DNA of 62,136 nt from an uncultured Prevotella sp. (GTDB lineage: Bacteria > Bacteroidota > Bacteroidia > Bacteroidales > Bacteroidaceae), in contig ONHE01000011.1 in assembly GCA_900317545.1 (NCBI GenBank), positions 1 to 62,136 of the forward strand, written 5' to 3'. The notes beneath the pieces were generated by a model. It made no database searches. It was not told the DNA's origin and was given only the letters and a program-made list of their open reading frames with translations. Position 1 is the stretch's first letter. Every line of letters begins with the position of its first letter. Below, in pieces: positions 24,234-31,944 of the stretch. The translations under genes and the position numbers were made by a program.

Positions 24234-26396
24234 TTATTCGTCGTCGTCTTTGCGTTCAGCTTCATGCTCTGCGATGAGCTTAGTCTGAATTTCGTTCGGC
24301 ACGAGTTCATAACTGGCGAACTTGGTTGTGAAACTTGCACGTCCTCCAGTCAGCGAACTCAACGAGATCGAGTAATTGCTCAGCTCCTTCAACGGGATCT
24401 TCGCCTGCAGCTTCTGATAGCCGGCCTCCGAGTCCATGCCCATGATCAAGGCGCGACGGCCTTGCAGATCACTCATCACATCACCCATATAGTCGGCCGG
24501 AACGAACACTTCCAAGTCGTAAATAGGCTCCAGAATCTTCGGCCCTGCATTCTTGAAGGCATCCGAGAAAGCGTGACGTGCAGCCAAGGTGAATGATATT
24601 TCGTTTGAATCAACCGGGTGCATCTTGCCGTCATACACAATGACGCGCACGTCGCGTGCATAACTGCCGGTCAGCGGACCTTGCTCCATGCAGTCCATGA
24701 TACCCTTCAGGATCGCCGGCATGAATCGTGTGTCGATGGCACCACCTACAACCGAATTGAGGAAAACGAGCTTGCCGCCCCACTCCAAATCAACTTCCTG
24801 CCGGCTCTTGATATTCATCTTGAACTCCTGACCATTGAACGTGTAAGACGTGGGATCAGGCATACCGTCGGCATAAGGCTCAACGATCAGATGCACTTCA
24901 CCGAACTGTCCGGCACCGCCGCTCTGTTTCTTATGGCGATATTCTGCCTTTGCCTTCTTCGTAATCGTCTCACGGTACGGGATCTTCGGTTCTTCGAACT
25001 GTACGGCGATCTTCTCATTGTTCTCCATACGCCACTTCAGCGTACGCAGATGGAATTCTCCCTGACCGTGAACGATGGTCTGCCGGAGCTCCTTAGACTG
25101 CTCGACGACCCACGTCGGGTCTTCCTGGCGCATCTTGACCAGTGCAGCCATCATCTTCTCCGTATCTCCGGCACTGGCAGCCTTGATGGCTCTGCTGTAC
25201 TTGGAGTTAGGATATTTGATAAAGTCGAAGCGCCACTCGCAGTCCTTCCCGTTCAGCGTGTTGCCCGTCTTGACATCTTTCAGTTTCACCGTACAGCCGA
25301 TATCGCCTGCGTTGAGCACATCTACCGGAATACGGTTTGCACCTGCACAGGCATAGATCTGCCCCATGCGCTCCTTCGATCCGCGGTCTGCGTTGGTCAG
25401 ATCATCACCCGGTTTGACGCTCCCACTCATCACTTTGAAGTAGGAAACTTCACCGATATGCGGCTCCATACCTGTCTTGAAGAAGTAGAGGCTGGTTGGT
25501 CCGTCAACAGAAGGCGTGATATCTTCGCCTCTTGTATTATGGATTTTGGGCATCTCGGAGACGAAAGGAACAACGTTGCCAAGGAACTCCATCAAGCGGC
25601 GGACACCCTTGTCTTCGCCTGCGCAGACACAGAATACTGGGAAGATAGACCTTGTGACCAATCCCTTGCGTATTCCTTCGCGCAACTCATCCTCTGTCAA
25701 CGACTCCTCTTCAAAGAACTTTTCCATGAGTCCCTCATCGTTTTCGGCGGCAGCTTCCACCAATGCGCGATGCAGTTCCATGGCCTTATCCATCTCTGAA
25801 GCAGGTATGTCTTCGATGATAGGCATGCCTCCTTCCGGCTTCCAGCTGTATTTTTTCATCAGCAGCACGTCGATGATCTCATTGAAGTCGGGACCTGTCT
25901 TGACGGGATATTGTATCTGCACACACTTCGCACCATAGATATCGTTCATGGTGTTCATGATGTTATCGAAGTCGCACTTGTCTGAATCGAGCTGGTTGAC
26001 AAGGAAGATGACCGGCTTCTTCAGCTTTTCGGTGTAACGGAAAATATTCTGTGTGCCGACCTCAGGTCCGTACTGGCCGTTGATGAGAATCACCGCCTCG
26101 TCGGTAACGTTAAGTGCCGTGATCGCTCCTCCTATGAAATCGTCGGATCCCGGGCAGTCAATGATATTCAGCTTTTTGTTGTTCCATTCCACATGAAATA
26201 CGGTTGGAAAGACCGAGTAGCCGTATTCCTGCTCTACCGGAAAATAATCACTCACCGTATTGTGTGCCTCGACGGTACCGCGACGTTTGATTATTCCACT
26301 ACCAAAAAGCATGGCCTCGGCAAGAGTGGTCTTGCCGGAACCCGCACTACCAACCAATGCAATGTTCTTAATTTCGTTTGTTTGATAAACTCTCAT
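24234..26396 (-). CDS. EF-G paralogue with an altered GTPase centre (EF-G2 type)
   Basis: A 720-residue translational GTPase-family protein with the EF-G domain order: G domain (VGSAGSGKTTLAEAM P-loop), domain II, domain III, domain IV (GGAGQFGEVHLIVEP) and domain V (GRRALIMGMDSEAGYQ). The switch II motif is DCPGSDDF (D80-F87) instead of DTPGHVDF, so the catalytic His is replaced by Ser84, and the base-recognition motif is NQLDSDK rather than NKMD. This matches the EF-G2 of Bacteroides, reported to support translocation without GTP hydrolysis and to be needed for gut colonisation. It is monocistronic, between a consensus-like promoter and a strong terminator, fitting separate regulation. Confidence 0.9.
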   Translation of the reverse strand: MRVYQTNEIKNIALVGSAGSGKTTLAEAMLFGSGIIKRRGTVEAHNTVSDYFPVEQEYGYSVFPTVFHVEWNNKKLNIIDCPGSDDFIGGAITALNVTDEAVILINGQYGPEVGTQNIFRYTEKLKKPVIFLVNQLDSDKCDFDNIMNTMNDIYGAKCVQIQYPVKTGPDFNEIIDVLLMKKYSWKPEGGMPIIEDIPASEMDKAMELHRALVEAAAENDEGLMEKFFEEESLTEDELREGIRKGLVTRSIFPVFCVCAGEDKGVRRLMEFLGNVVPFVSEMPKIHNTRGEDITPSVDGPTSLYFFKTGMEPHIGEVSYFKVMSGSVKPGDDLTNADRGSKERMGQIYACAGANRIPVDVLNAGDIGCTVKLKDVKTGNTLNGKDCEWRFDFIKYPNSKYSRAIKAASAGDTEKMMAALVKMRQEDPTWVVEQSKELRQTIVHGQGEFHLRTLKWRMENNEKIAVQFEEPKIPYRETITKKAKAEYRHKKQSGGAGQFGEVHLIVEPYADGMPDPTSYTFNGQEFKMNIKSRQEVDLEWGGKLVFLNSVVGGAIDTRFMPAILKGIMDCMEQGPLTGSYARDVRVIVYDGKMHPVDSNEISFTLAARHAFSDAFKNAGPKILEPIYDLEVFVPADYMGDVMSDLQGRRALIMGMDSEAGYQKLQAKIPLKELSNYSISLSSLTGGRASFTTKFASYELVPNEIQTKLIAEHEAERKDDDE

Positions 26397-26468
26397 ATCA
26401 AAAGATTTAAAGTGTTAGTAATTTTCCGTTACATGGATATTGGAGCTGAAGCTCTGAAATATCGACGC

Positions 26469-26500
26469 TAAAGATAGGAATTTTTATATAAATCGCCAAA
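26469..26500 (-). promoter_or_regulatory. Promoter of the EF-G paralogue
   Basis: Minus strand: TTTG (26497-26500), 20-bp spacer, TATCTTTA (26469-26476), one mismatch at the last base. It gives a leader of about 65 nt. Confidence 0.65.
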
Positions 26501-26539
26501 AGAAATGATGAAAATTCTCATTTTGTTTAAACTTATTAG

Positions 26540-26547
26540 TAATTTTG
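26540..26547 (+). promoter_or_regulatory. -7 box of the hemW-mutY operon
   Basis: TAATTTTG, 49 bp upstream of the hemW ATG; divergent from the EF-G paralogue promoter. TTTG at 26522-26525 is too close to be a standard -33 box. Confidence 0.65.
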
Positions 26548-26596
26548 CAGCACAGAAATTGTTGTGACTGTTCATTCGTTCACACCCTCGACTATC

Positions 26597-27712
26597 ATGA
26601 CCGGACTCTATCTCCATATTCCTTTCTGTGCTTCCCGATGCACTTATTGTGCATTCTATTCCACCGTGCGCCTTTCACAGCGTGACCGCTACGTCGACGC
26701 ATTGTGCCGGGAGATGGAGCTCAGAAGGTCCATGCCGGAAGGACAGACCACCATCGACACGGTCTATTTGGGTGGCGGAACGCCTTCCCAACTGTCCCTG
26801 TCCGGCCTGCGGAAGATTTTCGGACGGATCCGGGAGCTATGGGGCGGGAGCCCGGAAGAGATCACGGTCGAGTGCAATCCGGACGACGTCACGCCTGCAT
26901 TGGCCTCCACCTTGGCCGACGAAGGGGTCAACCGGATCTCGATGGGGGCACAGACGTTCTCGGATGAGCGGTTGCGTTTCCTTCGCCGACGTCACTCGGC
27001 TGCCGAGGTGGAACAGGCTGTCCGACTGCTGCGTGATGCCGGATTCGGCAACATCAGCATCGATCTCATGTTCGGTTTTCCTGACGAGACGCTCGCAGCG
27101 TGGCAGGCTGACATCCGCAGAGCGGTCAGTCTCGGGGTCGAACACATCTCTGCCTACTCGCTGATGTATGAAGAAGGAACAGTGCTTTACCGTATGCGCG
27201 AGGAGGGAAAGATCCGGGAGACGGACGAAGAACTGTCATTATCCATGTATGCCACACTCATTGACGAGCTCACGGAGGTCGGCTTCGAGCATTATGAAAT
27301 CAGCAACTTCGCCCGTCCGGGCTATCGCTCCCGACACAACGCATCCTACTGGCAGCAGGTCCCCTACATCGGCATTGGGGCTGCCGCGCATTCCTATGAC
27401 CTGCACTCCCGTAGCTGGAACGTCTCCGACATTGACCGTTACATGGTGGCCATCGAGCGTGACGAGTTGCCTGCCACACATGAATTCTTGGACGATGACA
27501 CCCGTTATGACGACCTGATCACCACGGCTCTCCGCACCCGGGAGGGCATCCGGCTCGACGACCTTGAGCCTCCCTACCGCGAATACTTGCTGAGTCAGGC
27601 CGGCAAACAGATCGAACGGGGCACGCTGGCCATTGATGACGGACGGATCCATCTGACCCGGAGCGGCCTGTTCGTAAGTGATCTGGTCATGAGTGAACTG
27701 ATGAAAGTATGA
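26597..27712 (+). CDS. hemW: Heme chaperone HemW (radical SAM, coproporphyrinogen oxidase-like)
   Basis: A 371-residue radical SAM protein. The Fe-S cysteines are C11, C15 and C18 in LHIPFCASRCTYCAFYS, and TVYLGGGTPSQLS and SIDLMFGFPDET follow in the usual places. The YC-A/F pattern and the lack of the HemN N-terminal segment place it with HemW, which carries heme to target proteins, rather than with HemN oxidase. The ATG at 26597 is used; a GTG at 26564 would add residues outside the family. mutY follows after 7 bp. Confidence 0.9.
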   Translation: MTGLYLHIPFCASRCTYCAFYSTVRLSQRDRYVDALCREMELRRSMPEGQTTIDTVYLGGGTPSQLSLSGLRKIFGRIRELWGGSPEEITVECNPDDVTPALASTLADEGVNRISMGAQTFSDERLRFLRRRHSAAEVEQAVRLLRDAGFGNISIDLMFGFPDETLAAWQADIRRAVSLGVEHISAYSLMYEEGTVLYRMREEGKIRETDEELSLSMYATLIDELTEVGFEHYEISNFARPGYRSRHNASYWQQVPYIGIGAAAHSYDLHSRSWNVSDIDRYMVAIERDELPATHEFLDDDTRYDDLITTALRTREGIRLDDLEPPYREYLLSQAGKQIERGTLAIDDGRIHLTRSGLFVSDLVMSELMKV

Positions 27713-27719
27713 TCTGAAG

Positions 27720-28718
27720 ATGAATGCCAATAACTTTACACCTATCCTCCTCGAATGGTTCGGGCGCCACGGGCGCGACCTGCCTTGGCGTCACACGCGC
27801 GACGCATACGCCATCTGGCTGAGCGAGGTGATCCTTCAGCAGACCCGAATCGATCAGGGACGGGCCTACTGGCTGCGTTTCATGGAGCGCTTCCCGCATG
27901 TGGAAGACCTCGCCCGTGCCTCTGAGGATGAGGTGTTGCGCCTCTGGCAGGGGCTCGGATACTATTCCCGCGCCCGCAACCTGCACCATGCCGCCCGGCA
28001 GATCGTGGCCGCCGGCCGCTTCCCCGACACAATGAGCGGGATCCTGAAGCTGAAAGGCGTGGGCGACTATACGGCTGCCGCCATCGCCTCCATTGCCTTC
28101 GGACTGCCCGAAGCGAGCGTCGACGGCAACGTGTATCGCGTGCTTGCCCGCCACTTCGGCATCCGCACGCCGATCAACACCACCGCGGGGAAGAAGCTGT
28201 TCAAGGCCTTGGCGCAGGACCTGCTGCCCGTCTCCGAAGCCTCGGCCTTCAATCAGGCGCTCATGGACTTCGGTGCCCTGCAGTGCACACCCGCGTCCCC
28301 TCACTGCACAAACTGCCCGCTCGGGGAGACATGTGAGGCCTGGCGAAGCGGCAGCGTGGCCGAATTGCCGGTCAAGAACAAGACTTTGAAGATACGGGAA
28401 CGCCACCTTACCTATATTTATATAAGGTGTAACGGTATGACGGCCATCCGTCGTCGGGAGGGGAAAGACATCTGGCAGGGCCTGTGGGAGCCGCTGCTCA
28501 TTGAGCGGGAGCCGATGCCCACGTTGCCCGGAAAGCTCACAGCGCTGCGCCGGCAGGTGAAACACGTGCTCACGCATCAGGTGATCTTTGCCGACTTCTA
28601 TCTGCTTGAGACGCCGCAGCAGCCCGCGCTGCCCGAGGGATACGTCTGGATCAGCGAGCCCGAACTCGTGCACTACGCCCTCCCCCGGCTCGTAGAACTC
28701 CTAATCGAAACGCTTTAG
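27720..28718 (+). CDS. mutY: A/G-specific adenine DNA glycosylase MutY
   Basis: A 332-residue repair enzyme that removes adenine opposite 8-oxoguanine. It has the catalytic glutamate E36 in LSEVILQQTR, the helix-hairpin-helix LKGVGDYTAAAI, the catalytic aspartate D135 in VDGNVYRV, and a [4Fe-4S] site C189-x6-C196-x2-C199-x5-C205. A C-terminal Nudix-like domain that recognises 8-oxoG follows (residues 230-332). It is translated 7 bp after hemW, and its last 18 bp overlap the end of the converging Fur-family gene. Confidence 0.94.
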   Translation: MNANNFTPILLEWFGRHGRDLPWRHTRDAYAIWLSEVILQQTRIDQGRAYWLRFMERFPHVEDLARASEDEVLRLWQGLGYYSRARNLHHAARQIVAAGRFPDTMSGILKLKGVGDYTAAAIASIAFGLPEASVDGNVYRVLARHFGIRTPINTTAGKKLFKALAQDLLPVSEASAFNQALMDFGALQCTPASPHCTNCPLGETCEAWRSGSVAELPVKNKTLKIRERHLTYIYIRCNGMTAIRRREGKDIWQGLWEPLLIEREPMPTLPGKLTALRRQVKHVLTHQVIFADFYLLETPQQPALPEGYVWISEPELVHYALPRLVELLIETL

Positions 28719-29144
28719 GGAAACCTTGCGGGCACACGCCGCGCAGATGCCTTTGACCATATAGTTGACCGATCTGCGCTCGTAGCCGCGCGGCAGACGG
28801 ACCTCCGGCACTGGCGTGTCACAGAGACAGAACGTGCGCCGGCAGTTTTCACAATAGAAATGCACGTGCTGATCGTCATCCTCGCCGTGCGTGTCATGGC
28901 TCCGGCACAGTTCATAGCGGGTGTCGCCCTCGCCGTCTTCGATCGCGTGGACGAGGTGATGTGACCGGAAGAGGGCCAGCGTCCGCGAGATGTTCGACTT
29001 GTCTATGGGATAAGTCGCATGTACCAAGTCGCCCATTGACATCGGATTCTCCTCAGCGGCCAATGCCTTCACGATGAGAATACGGTTTGCCGTCGGCCTG
29101 ATGTCATGCTCGCTGAGCAGTTCGCAGCATAGAGATTCATCCAT
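28701..29144 (-). CDS. Fur-family metal or peroxide-responsive repressor
   Basis: A 147-residue regulator. The winged helix (residues 8-80) contains RPTANRILIVKALAAE and SNISRTLALFRSHHLVH. The C-terminal domain has a His-rich loop (SHDTHGEDDDQHVHF) and two CxxC pairs, CENC and CAAC, that would form the structural Zn site. Family members sense Fe (Fur), Zn (Zur) or peroxide (PerR); the subtype cannot be decided by eye. The ATG at 29144 is used, because the longer frame starts at a TTG within the -7 box. It converges on mutY and diverges from the kinase genes. Confidence 0.88.
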   Translation of the reverse strand: MDESLCCELLSEHDIRPTANRILIVKALAAEENPMSMGDLVHATYPIDKSNISRTLALFRSHHLVHAIEDGEGDTRYELCRSHDTHGEDDDQHVHFYCENCRRTFCLCDTPVPEVRLPRGYERRSVNYMVKGICAACARKVSLKRFD

Positions 29145-29165
29145 GATGAAATGATTTTTATGATG

Positions 29166-29173
29166 CAAAGATA
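29166..29173 (-). promoter_or_regulatory. Promoter of the Fur-family gene
   Basis: Minus strand TATCTTTG, with TTTC at 29193-29196 after 19 bp (one mismatch). It overlaps the region of the divergent box at 29206. Confidence 0.7.
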
Positions 29174-29205
29174 CAGATTATTTTCCTTTTCTGAAAATAT
29201 TTGCC

Positions 29206-29213
29206 TATCTTTG
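29206..29213 (+). promoter_or_regulatory. -7 box reading toward the kinase genes through the repeat array
   Basis: TATCTTTG, 33 bp from the divergent Fur-family box. A transcript from here would have a leader of about 340 nt that includes repeat array copy 4 before the kinase ATG at 29557. No good -33 box. Confidence 0.45.
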
Positions 29214-29556
29214 CAGATGATAATGGAAAGCAAAAAGGCAAGATGCGCCGGAGGCTCATGACAAGGCCGGCAGACGCGCAGCAGCCCTCACCGCAAGTCA
29301 TTGATTGCCAACGCCATACGAAAAGCTATCCTTTGGACCGTCCAAAGCATAGCTTTCGGTCGCCAAGAGCTATCGTTTCGACGGCCCGGAGGATAGCTCT
29401 GCGCGGACCAGAGGACAGCTATGCTCCGGGGACAGGTCTGAAGGGCACGTTCCGGCCGTGGCTAACAACCCTCAGAAAGAGTCACTGACGGCATCGCGGA
29501 GCGGATCCCGGGCCTCCAAAGGACAGGCGTCTTTCAATCTAATTTTCGATCAATCA
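29214..29556. other. Leader or intergenic region upstream of the kinase pair
   Basis: Contains repeat copy 4 (29322-29422) and no recognised gene. The kinase frame extends upstream to 29458, but those 33 residues are low-complexity and not family-like. A TAATTTTC sequence at 29540-29547 is a one-mismatch -7 candidate close to the ATG. Confidence 0.55.
29322..29422 (+). repeat. 22-bp-period palindromic repeat array, copy 4
   Basis: Five in-phase units start at 29322, 29344, 29366, 29388 and 29410: AAAGCTATCCTTT, AAAGCATAGCTTT, AGAGCTATCGTTT, GGAGGATAGCTCT and AGAGGACAGCTAT. Spacers are GGACCGTCC, CGGTCGCCA, CGACGGCCC and GCGCGGACC, more diverged than in other copies. Units 2, 4 and 5 are inverted. 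It is upstream of the deoxynucleoside kinase genes. Confidence 0.88.
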
Positions 29557-30237
29557 ATGCACATTGCAATAGCTGGAAACATCGGAAGCGGCAAGACCAC
29601 ACTCACCACGCTGCTCGCCCGTCACTACGGTTGGGAACCTCGGTTCGAAGCGGTCGCATACAATCCGTATCTCGAAGACTACTACAAGGACATCCACCGA
29701 TGGGCCTTCAACCTCGAAGTCTACTTCCTCAAGCAGCGCTTCAAGGATCTCCTCGACATCGCCAAGGCAGACCGGACGGTCATCCAGGACCGTTCTATCT
29801 TCGAGGGCGTCTATGTATTCACGGCCAACAACAAGGCCATGGGCTATCTCTCTGACCGCGATTTCCAGAACTACATGGAGCTCTTCGAGTCGATGATGCT
29901 CATCGTCAGGGAGCCGGATCTGATGATCTATCTCCGCGCCACGGTGCCCCATCTGGTCCAGAACATCCAGCAGCGGGGACGGGACTACGAACAGACTATG
30001 CCGCTCGAATATCTCTCCAACCTCAACACGCGCTACGAGGACTTCATTTTCAACAAATACAAGGGTCACAAGCTCGTCATCGACGTGGATGACATCGACT
30101 TTCTCCGCAATCCGAAGGATCTCGGCGGCATCATCGACCGCATCGACGGAGAGCTCTTCGGTCTCTTTTCAGATCCCTCCCCTGCCGCCCCCGGCGAAGG
30201 GCTGGCGGATCCCTCAACCATCAATGCCAATCATTAA
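29557..30237 (+). CDS. Deoxynucleoside kinase, first of a tandem pair
   Basis: A 226-residue dNK-family kinase that phosphorylates deoxynucleosides for salvage. The P-loop is at the very N terminus (IAIAGNIGSGKTTLT), followed by the substrate region RWAFNLEVYFLKQRF, the ERS-like motif QDRSIFEGVYVF, and the lid segment QQRGRDYEQTM. The start ATG at 29557 places the P-loop at residues 8-15 as in the family. The C-terminal 15-20 residues are Pro/Gly/Ala-rich. It is 11 bp from a paralogous gene, with which it may form a heterodimer as in lactobacilli (inference). The preferred nucleoside is unknown. Confidence 0.9.
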   Translation: MHIAIAGNIGSGKTTLTTLLARHYGWEPRFEAVAYNPYLEDYYKDIHRWAFNLEVYFLKQRFKDLLDIAKADRTVIQDRSIFEGVYVFTANNKAMGYLSDRDFQNYMELFESMMLIVREPDLMIYLRATVPHLVQNIQQRGRDYEQTMPLEYLSNLNTRYEDFIFNKYKGHKLVIDVDDIDFLRNPKDLGGIIDRIDGELFGLFSDPSPAAPGEGLADPSTINANH

Positions 30238-30248
30238 TCTCTATCACA

Positions 30249-30881
30249 ATGCATATAGCAATAGCAGGAAACATCGGTAGCGGAAAGACTACGCTCACCA
30301 AGATGCTCGCCAAAAGATACGGCTGGACACCCCATTTCGAACCGGTGGACAACAATCCTTATCTCAATGACTTCTACGCCGACATGCAGCGCTGGTCGTT
30401 CAATCTGCAGATCTACTTCCTCAACAAGCGCTTCAAGGATGTCGTAGCCATCTCGCAGAGCAGCGACACGATCATTCAGGACCGCACGATCTTCGAGGAT
30501 GCGCGCATCTTCGCGCCCAACCTGCACGACATGGGCATGATGAGTGACCGCGACTTCGACAACTATTCGGATCTCTTCGACCTGATGATGTCGCTTGTCA
30601 AGCTGCCCGACCTGATGATCTACATCCGTTCGACGGTTCCCAACTTAGTCTCCCACATTGCCCGCCGCGGGCGCGACTTCGAGAAATCCATCCGCATCGA
30701 CTACCTCGAAGGGCTCAACAAGCGCTACGAGGACTGGATCAAGACCTACCAAGGCCATCTCATGATCGTCGAGGGAGACACGATCCACTTCGAACAGAGC
30801 GTGAAGGACTTCCAGACAGTCACCGACATGATTGACGAGAGACTCTACGGATTCTTCCCCCTCGACGACCAGAAGCGCTAA
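30249..30881 (+). CDS. Deoxynucleoside kinase, second of a tandem pair
   Basis: A 210-residue paralogue of the preceding protein, with the same P-loop (GNIGSGKTTLT), RWSFNLQIYFLNKRF, IQDRTIFEDARIF and lid RRGRDFEKS. The two differ at the substrate pocket (FEAVAYNPYL against FEPVDNNPYL), suggesting different nucleoside preferences. They begin with nearly the same residues, so the pair arose by duplication. Its last four bases overlap the end of the converging AraC-family gene. Confidence 0.9.
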   Translation: MHIAIAGNIGSGKTTLTKMLAKRYGWTPHFEPVDNNPYLNDFYADMQRWSFNLQIYFLNKRFKDVVAISQSSDTIIQDRTIFEDARIFAPNLHDMGMMSDRDFDNYSDLFDLMMSLVKLPDLMIYIRSTVPNLVSHIARRGRDFEKSIRIDYLEGLNKRYEDWIKTYQGHLMIVEGDTIHFEQSVKDFQTVTDMIDERLYGFFPLDDQKR

Positions 30882-31795
30882 CTGCCCTTATATTCCATCG
30901 GTGTCATCCCGGTCAGCCGCTTGAAGTATTTGCAGAAGAAGCTGACCGTGGGAAACATCATCCGGTCAGCCACTTCCGTGATCGACAGCCCGCGCTGATG
31001 CAGCATCACCTTGATGTTGGTGACAGCCGATCGGTCGATCCACTCCTTGGCTGACAAGCCGCTTACATGCTTCACCACCGTCCCGACATAACGCTGTGTC
31101 AGGCAGAGCTTGTCGGCATAATAGGCAAGCTGCCGCTGAGTCCCTTTCGTCTCGTTGACCAAAGAGATGAAGCGGTCAAAGATCTCCTGCTCACGCGTAT
31201 GCCCCGACTGTGACGCCTCATGCGCGTCGGCCTCGTAGAGATACTGATAGAAATGTAGGATCGAGGCCACCTGATCCTTCAGAAGATCGTGCGCCTGCTC
31301 CAAAGACGTCGAACAGGAAGTCAGCAGGCGGATCAGGCCGATGAAGACAGCCATCTCCGTCTCATCCAAAGCCTTCACCCACACCTGCACGTGCGGGTCA
31401 AAGGCACGCGCACCGGTATCGTGCACGAGTTGCCGGAAAAGCGTGTCGTGCACCATCACGCCCGTCAGGTTGCAGTCGGGCGACAGCTTCTGGAACTGGA
31501 CAATCGTGTTGCGGTTGGCAAAAACCATGGTGCCCCGGGTGAAACGGTAAGGTTTCAGCCCGATCATGACATGCGCTTCGCCCTCCGTGATGACTCCCAC
31601 CCGCATGTCTTCCAACACGAAGGGGTCGCCGTTGGCAATGAATTTGCGTGCCGAATCGATCGCCTGCCGGGTCACGCCATATCCTTCGCCGACATAAAAG
31701 TTGCGGGTTGTCAGTCCTTTCTCATTCTCAAATATCTTCTTGAAACGCCCCAACGTGAGCCGTTCCGGTTCGTTTGCCTTCATCATATACATCAT
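30878..31795 (-). CDS. AraC-family transcriptional regulator
   Basis: A 305-residue regulator. The C-terminal 100 residues hold two helix-turn-helix units (LSAKEWIDRSAVTNIKVMLHQ and GLSITEVADRMMFPTVSFFCKYFKRLTGMTPMEY). The N-terminal part is a cupin-like sensor domain, including DPFVLEDMRVGVITEGEAHV. Four ATGs in the first 13 residues (31795, 31792, 31786, 31783) are possible starts; a -7 box 11 bp upstream favours one of the later ones. It is divergent from the exporter operon at 31945, which it probably controls. Confidence 0.9.
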   Translation of the reverse strand: MMYMMKANEPERLTLGRFKKIFENEKGLTTRNFYVGEGYGVTRQAIDSARKFIANGDPFVLEDMRVGVITEGEAHVMIGLKPYRFTRGTMVFANRNTIVQFQKLSPDCNLTGVMVHDTLFRQLVHDTGARAFDPHVQVWVKALDETEMAVFIGLIRLLTSCSTSLEQAHDLLKDQVASILHFYQYLYEADAHEASQSGHTREQEIFDRFISLVNETKGTQRQLAYYADKLCLTQRYVGTVVKHVSGLSAKEWIDRSAVTNIKVMLHQRGLSITEVADRMMFPTVSFFCKYFKRLTGMTPMEYKGS

Positions 31796-31805
31796 TAATC
31801 ATACG

Positions 31806-31813
31806 CAAAGATA
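31806..31813 (-). promoter_or_regulatory. -7 box of the AraC-family gene
   Basis: TATCTTTG on the minus strand, ending 10 bp before the first ATG; the leader would be about 3-6 nt for the first start and up to 18 nt for the last. Confidence 0.55.
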
Positions 31814-31911
31814 ACAAATCGGCTGGAAAAGGCCGGTATTCAGCCGACGATTTTGTACAAAAAGCACATTATTCCCGTACTAAGGATAACGGCAACGGAC
31901 ATTTTTCGCCG

Positions 31912-31919
31912 TATCTTTG
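31912..31919 (+). promoter_or_regulatory. -7 box of the exporter operon
   Basis: TATCTTTG, 25 bp upstream of the TolC-like ATG. No -33 box is apparent, as expected if the AraC-family protein activates it. Confidence 0.65.
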
Positions 31920-31944
31920 CACTTGAAATGAAACGAAAGGAAAA

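Noticed and set aside
24618-25799. 393-codon plus-strand frame opposite the EF-G paralogue
   Set aside because: It is antisense to a clear protein, and its peptide has no domain pattern; long shadow frames are expected at this base composition.
26821-26860. GAGCTATGGGGCGGGAGCCC within hemW as a repeat unit
   Set aside because: Only a single partial match inside a coding region, with no neighbour at 22 bp.
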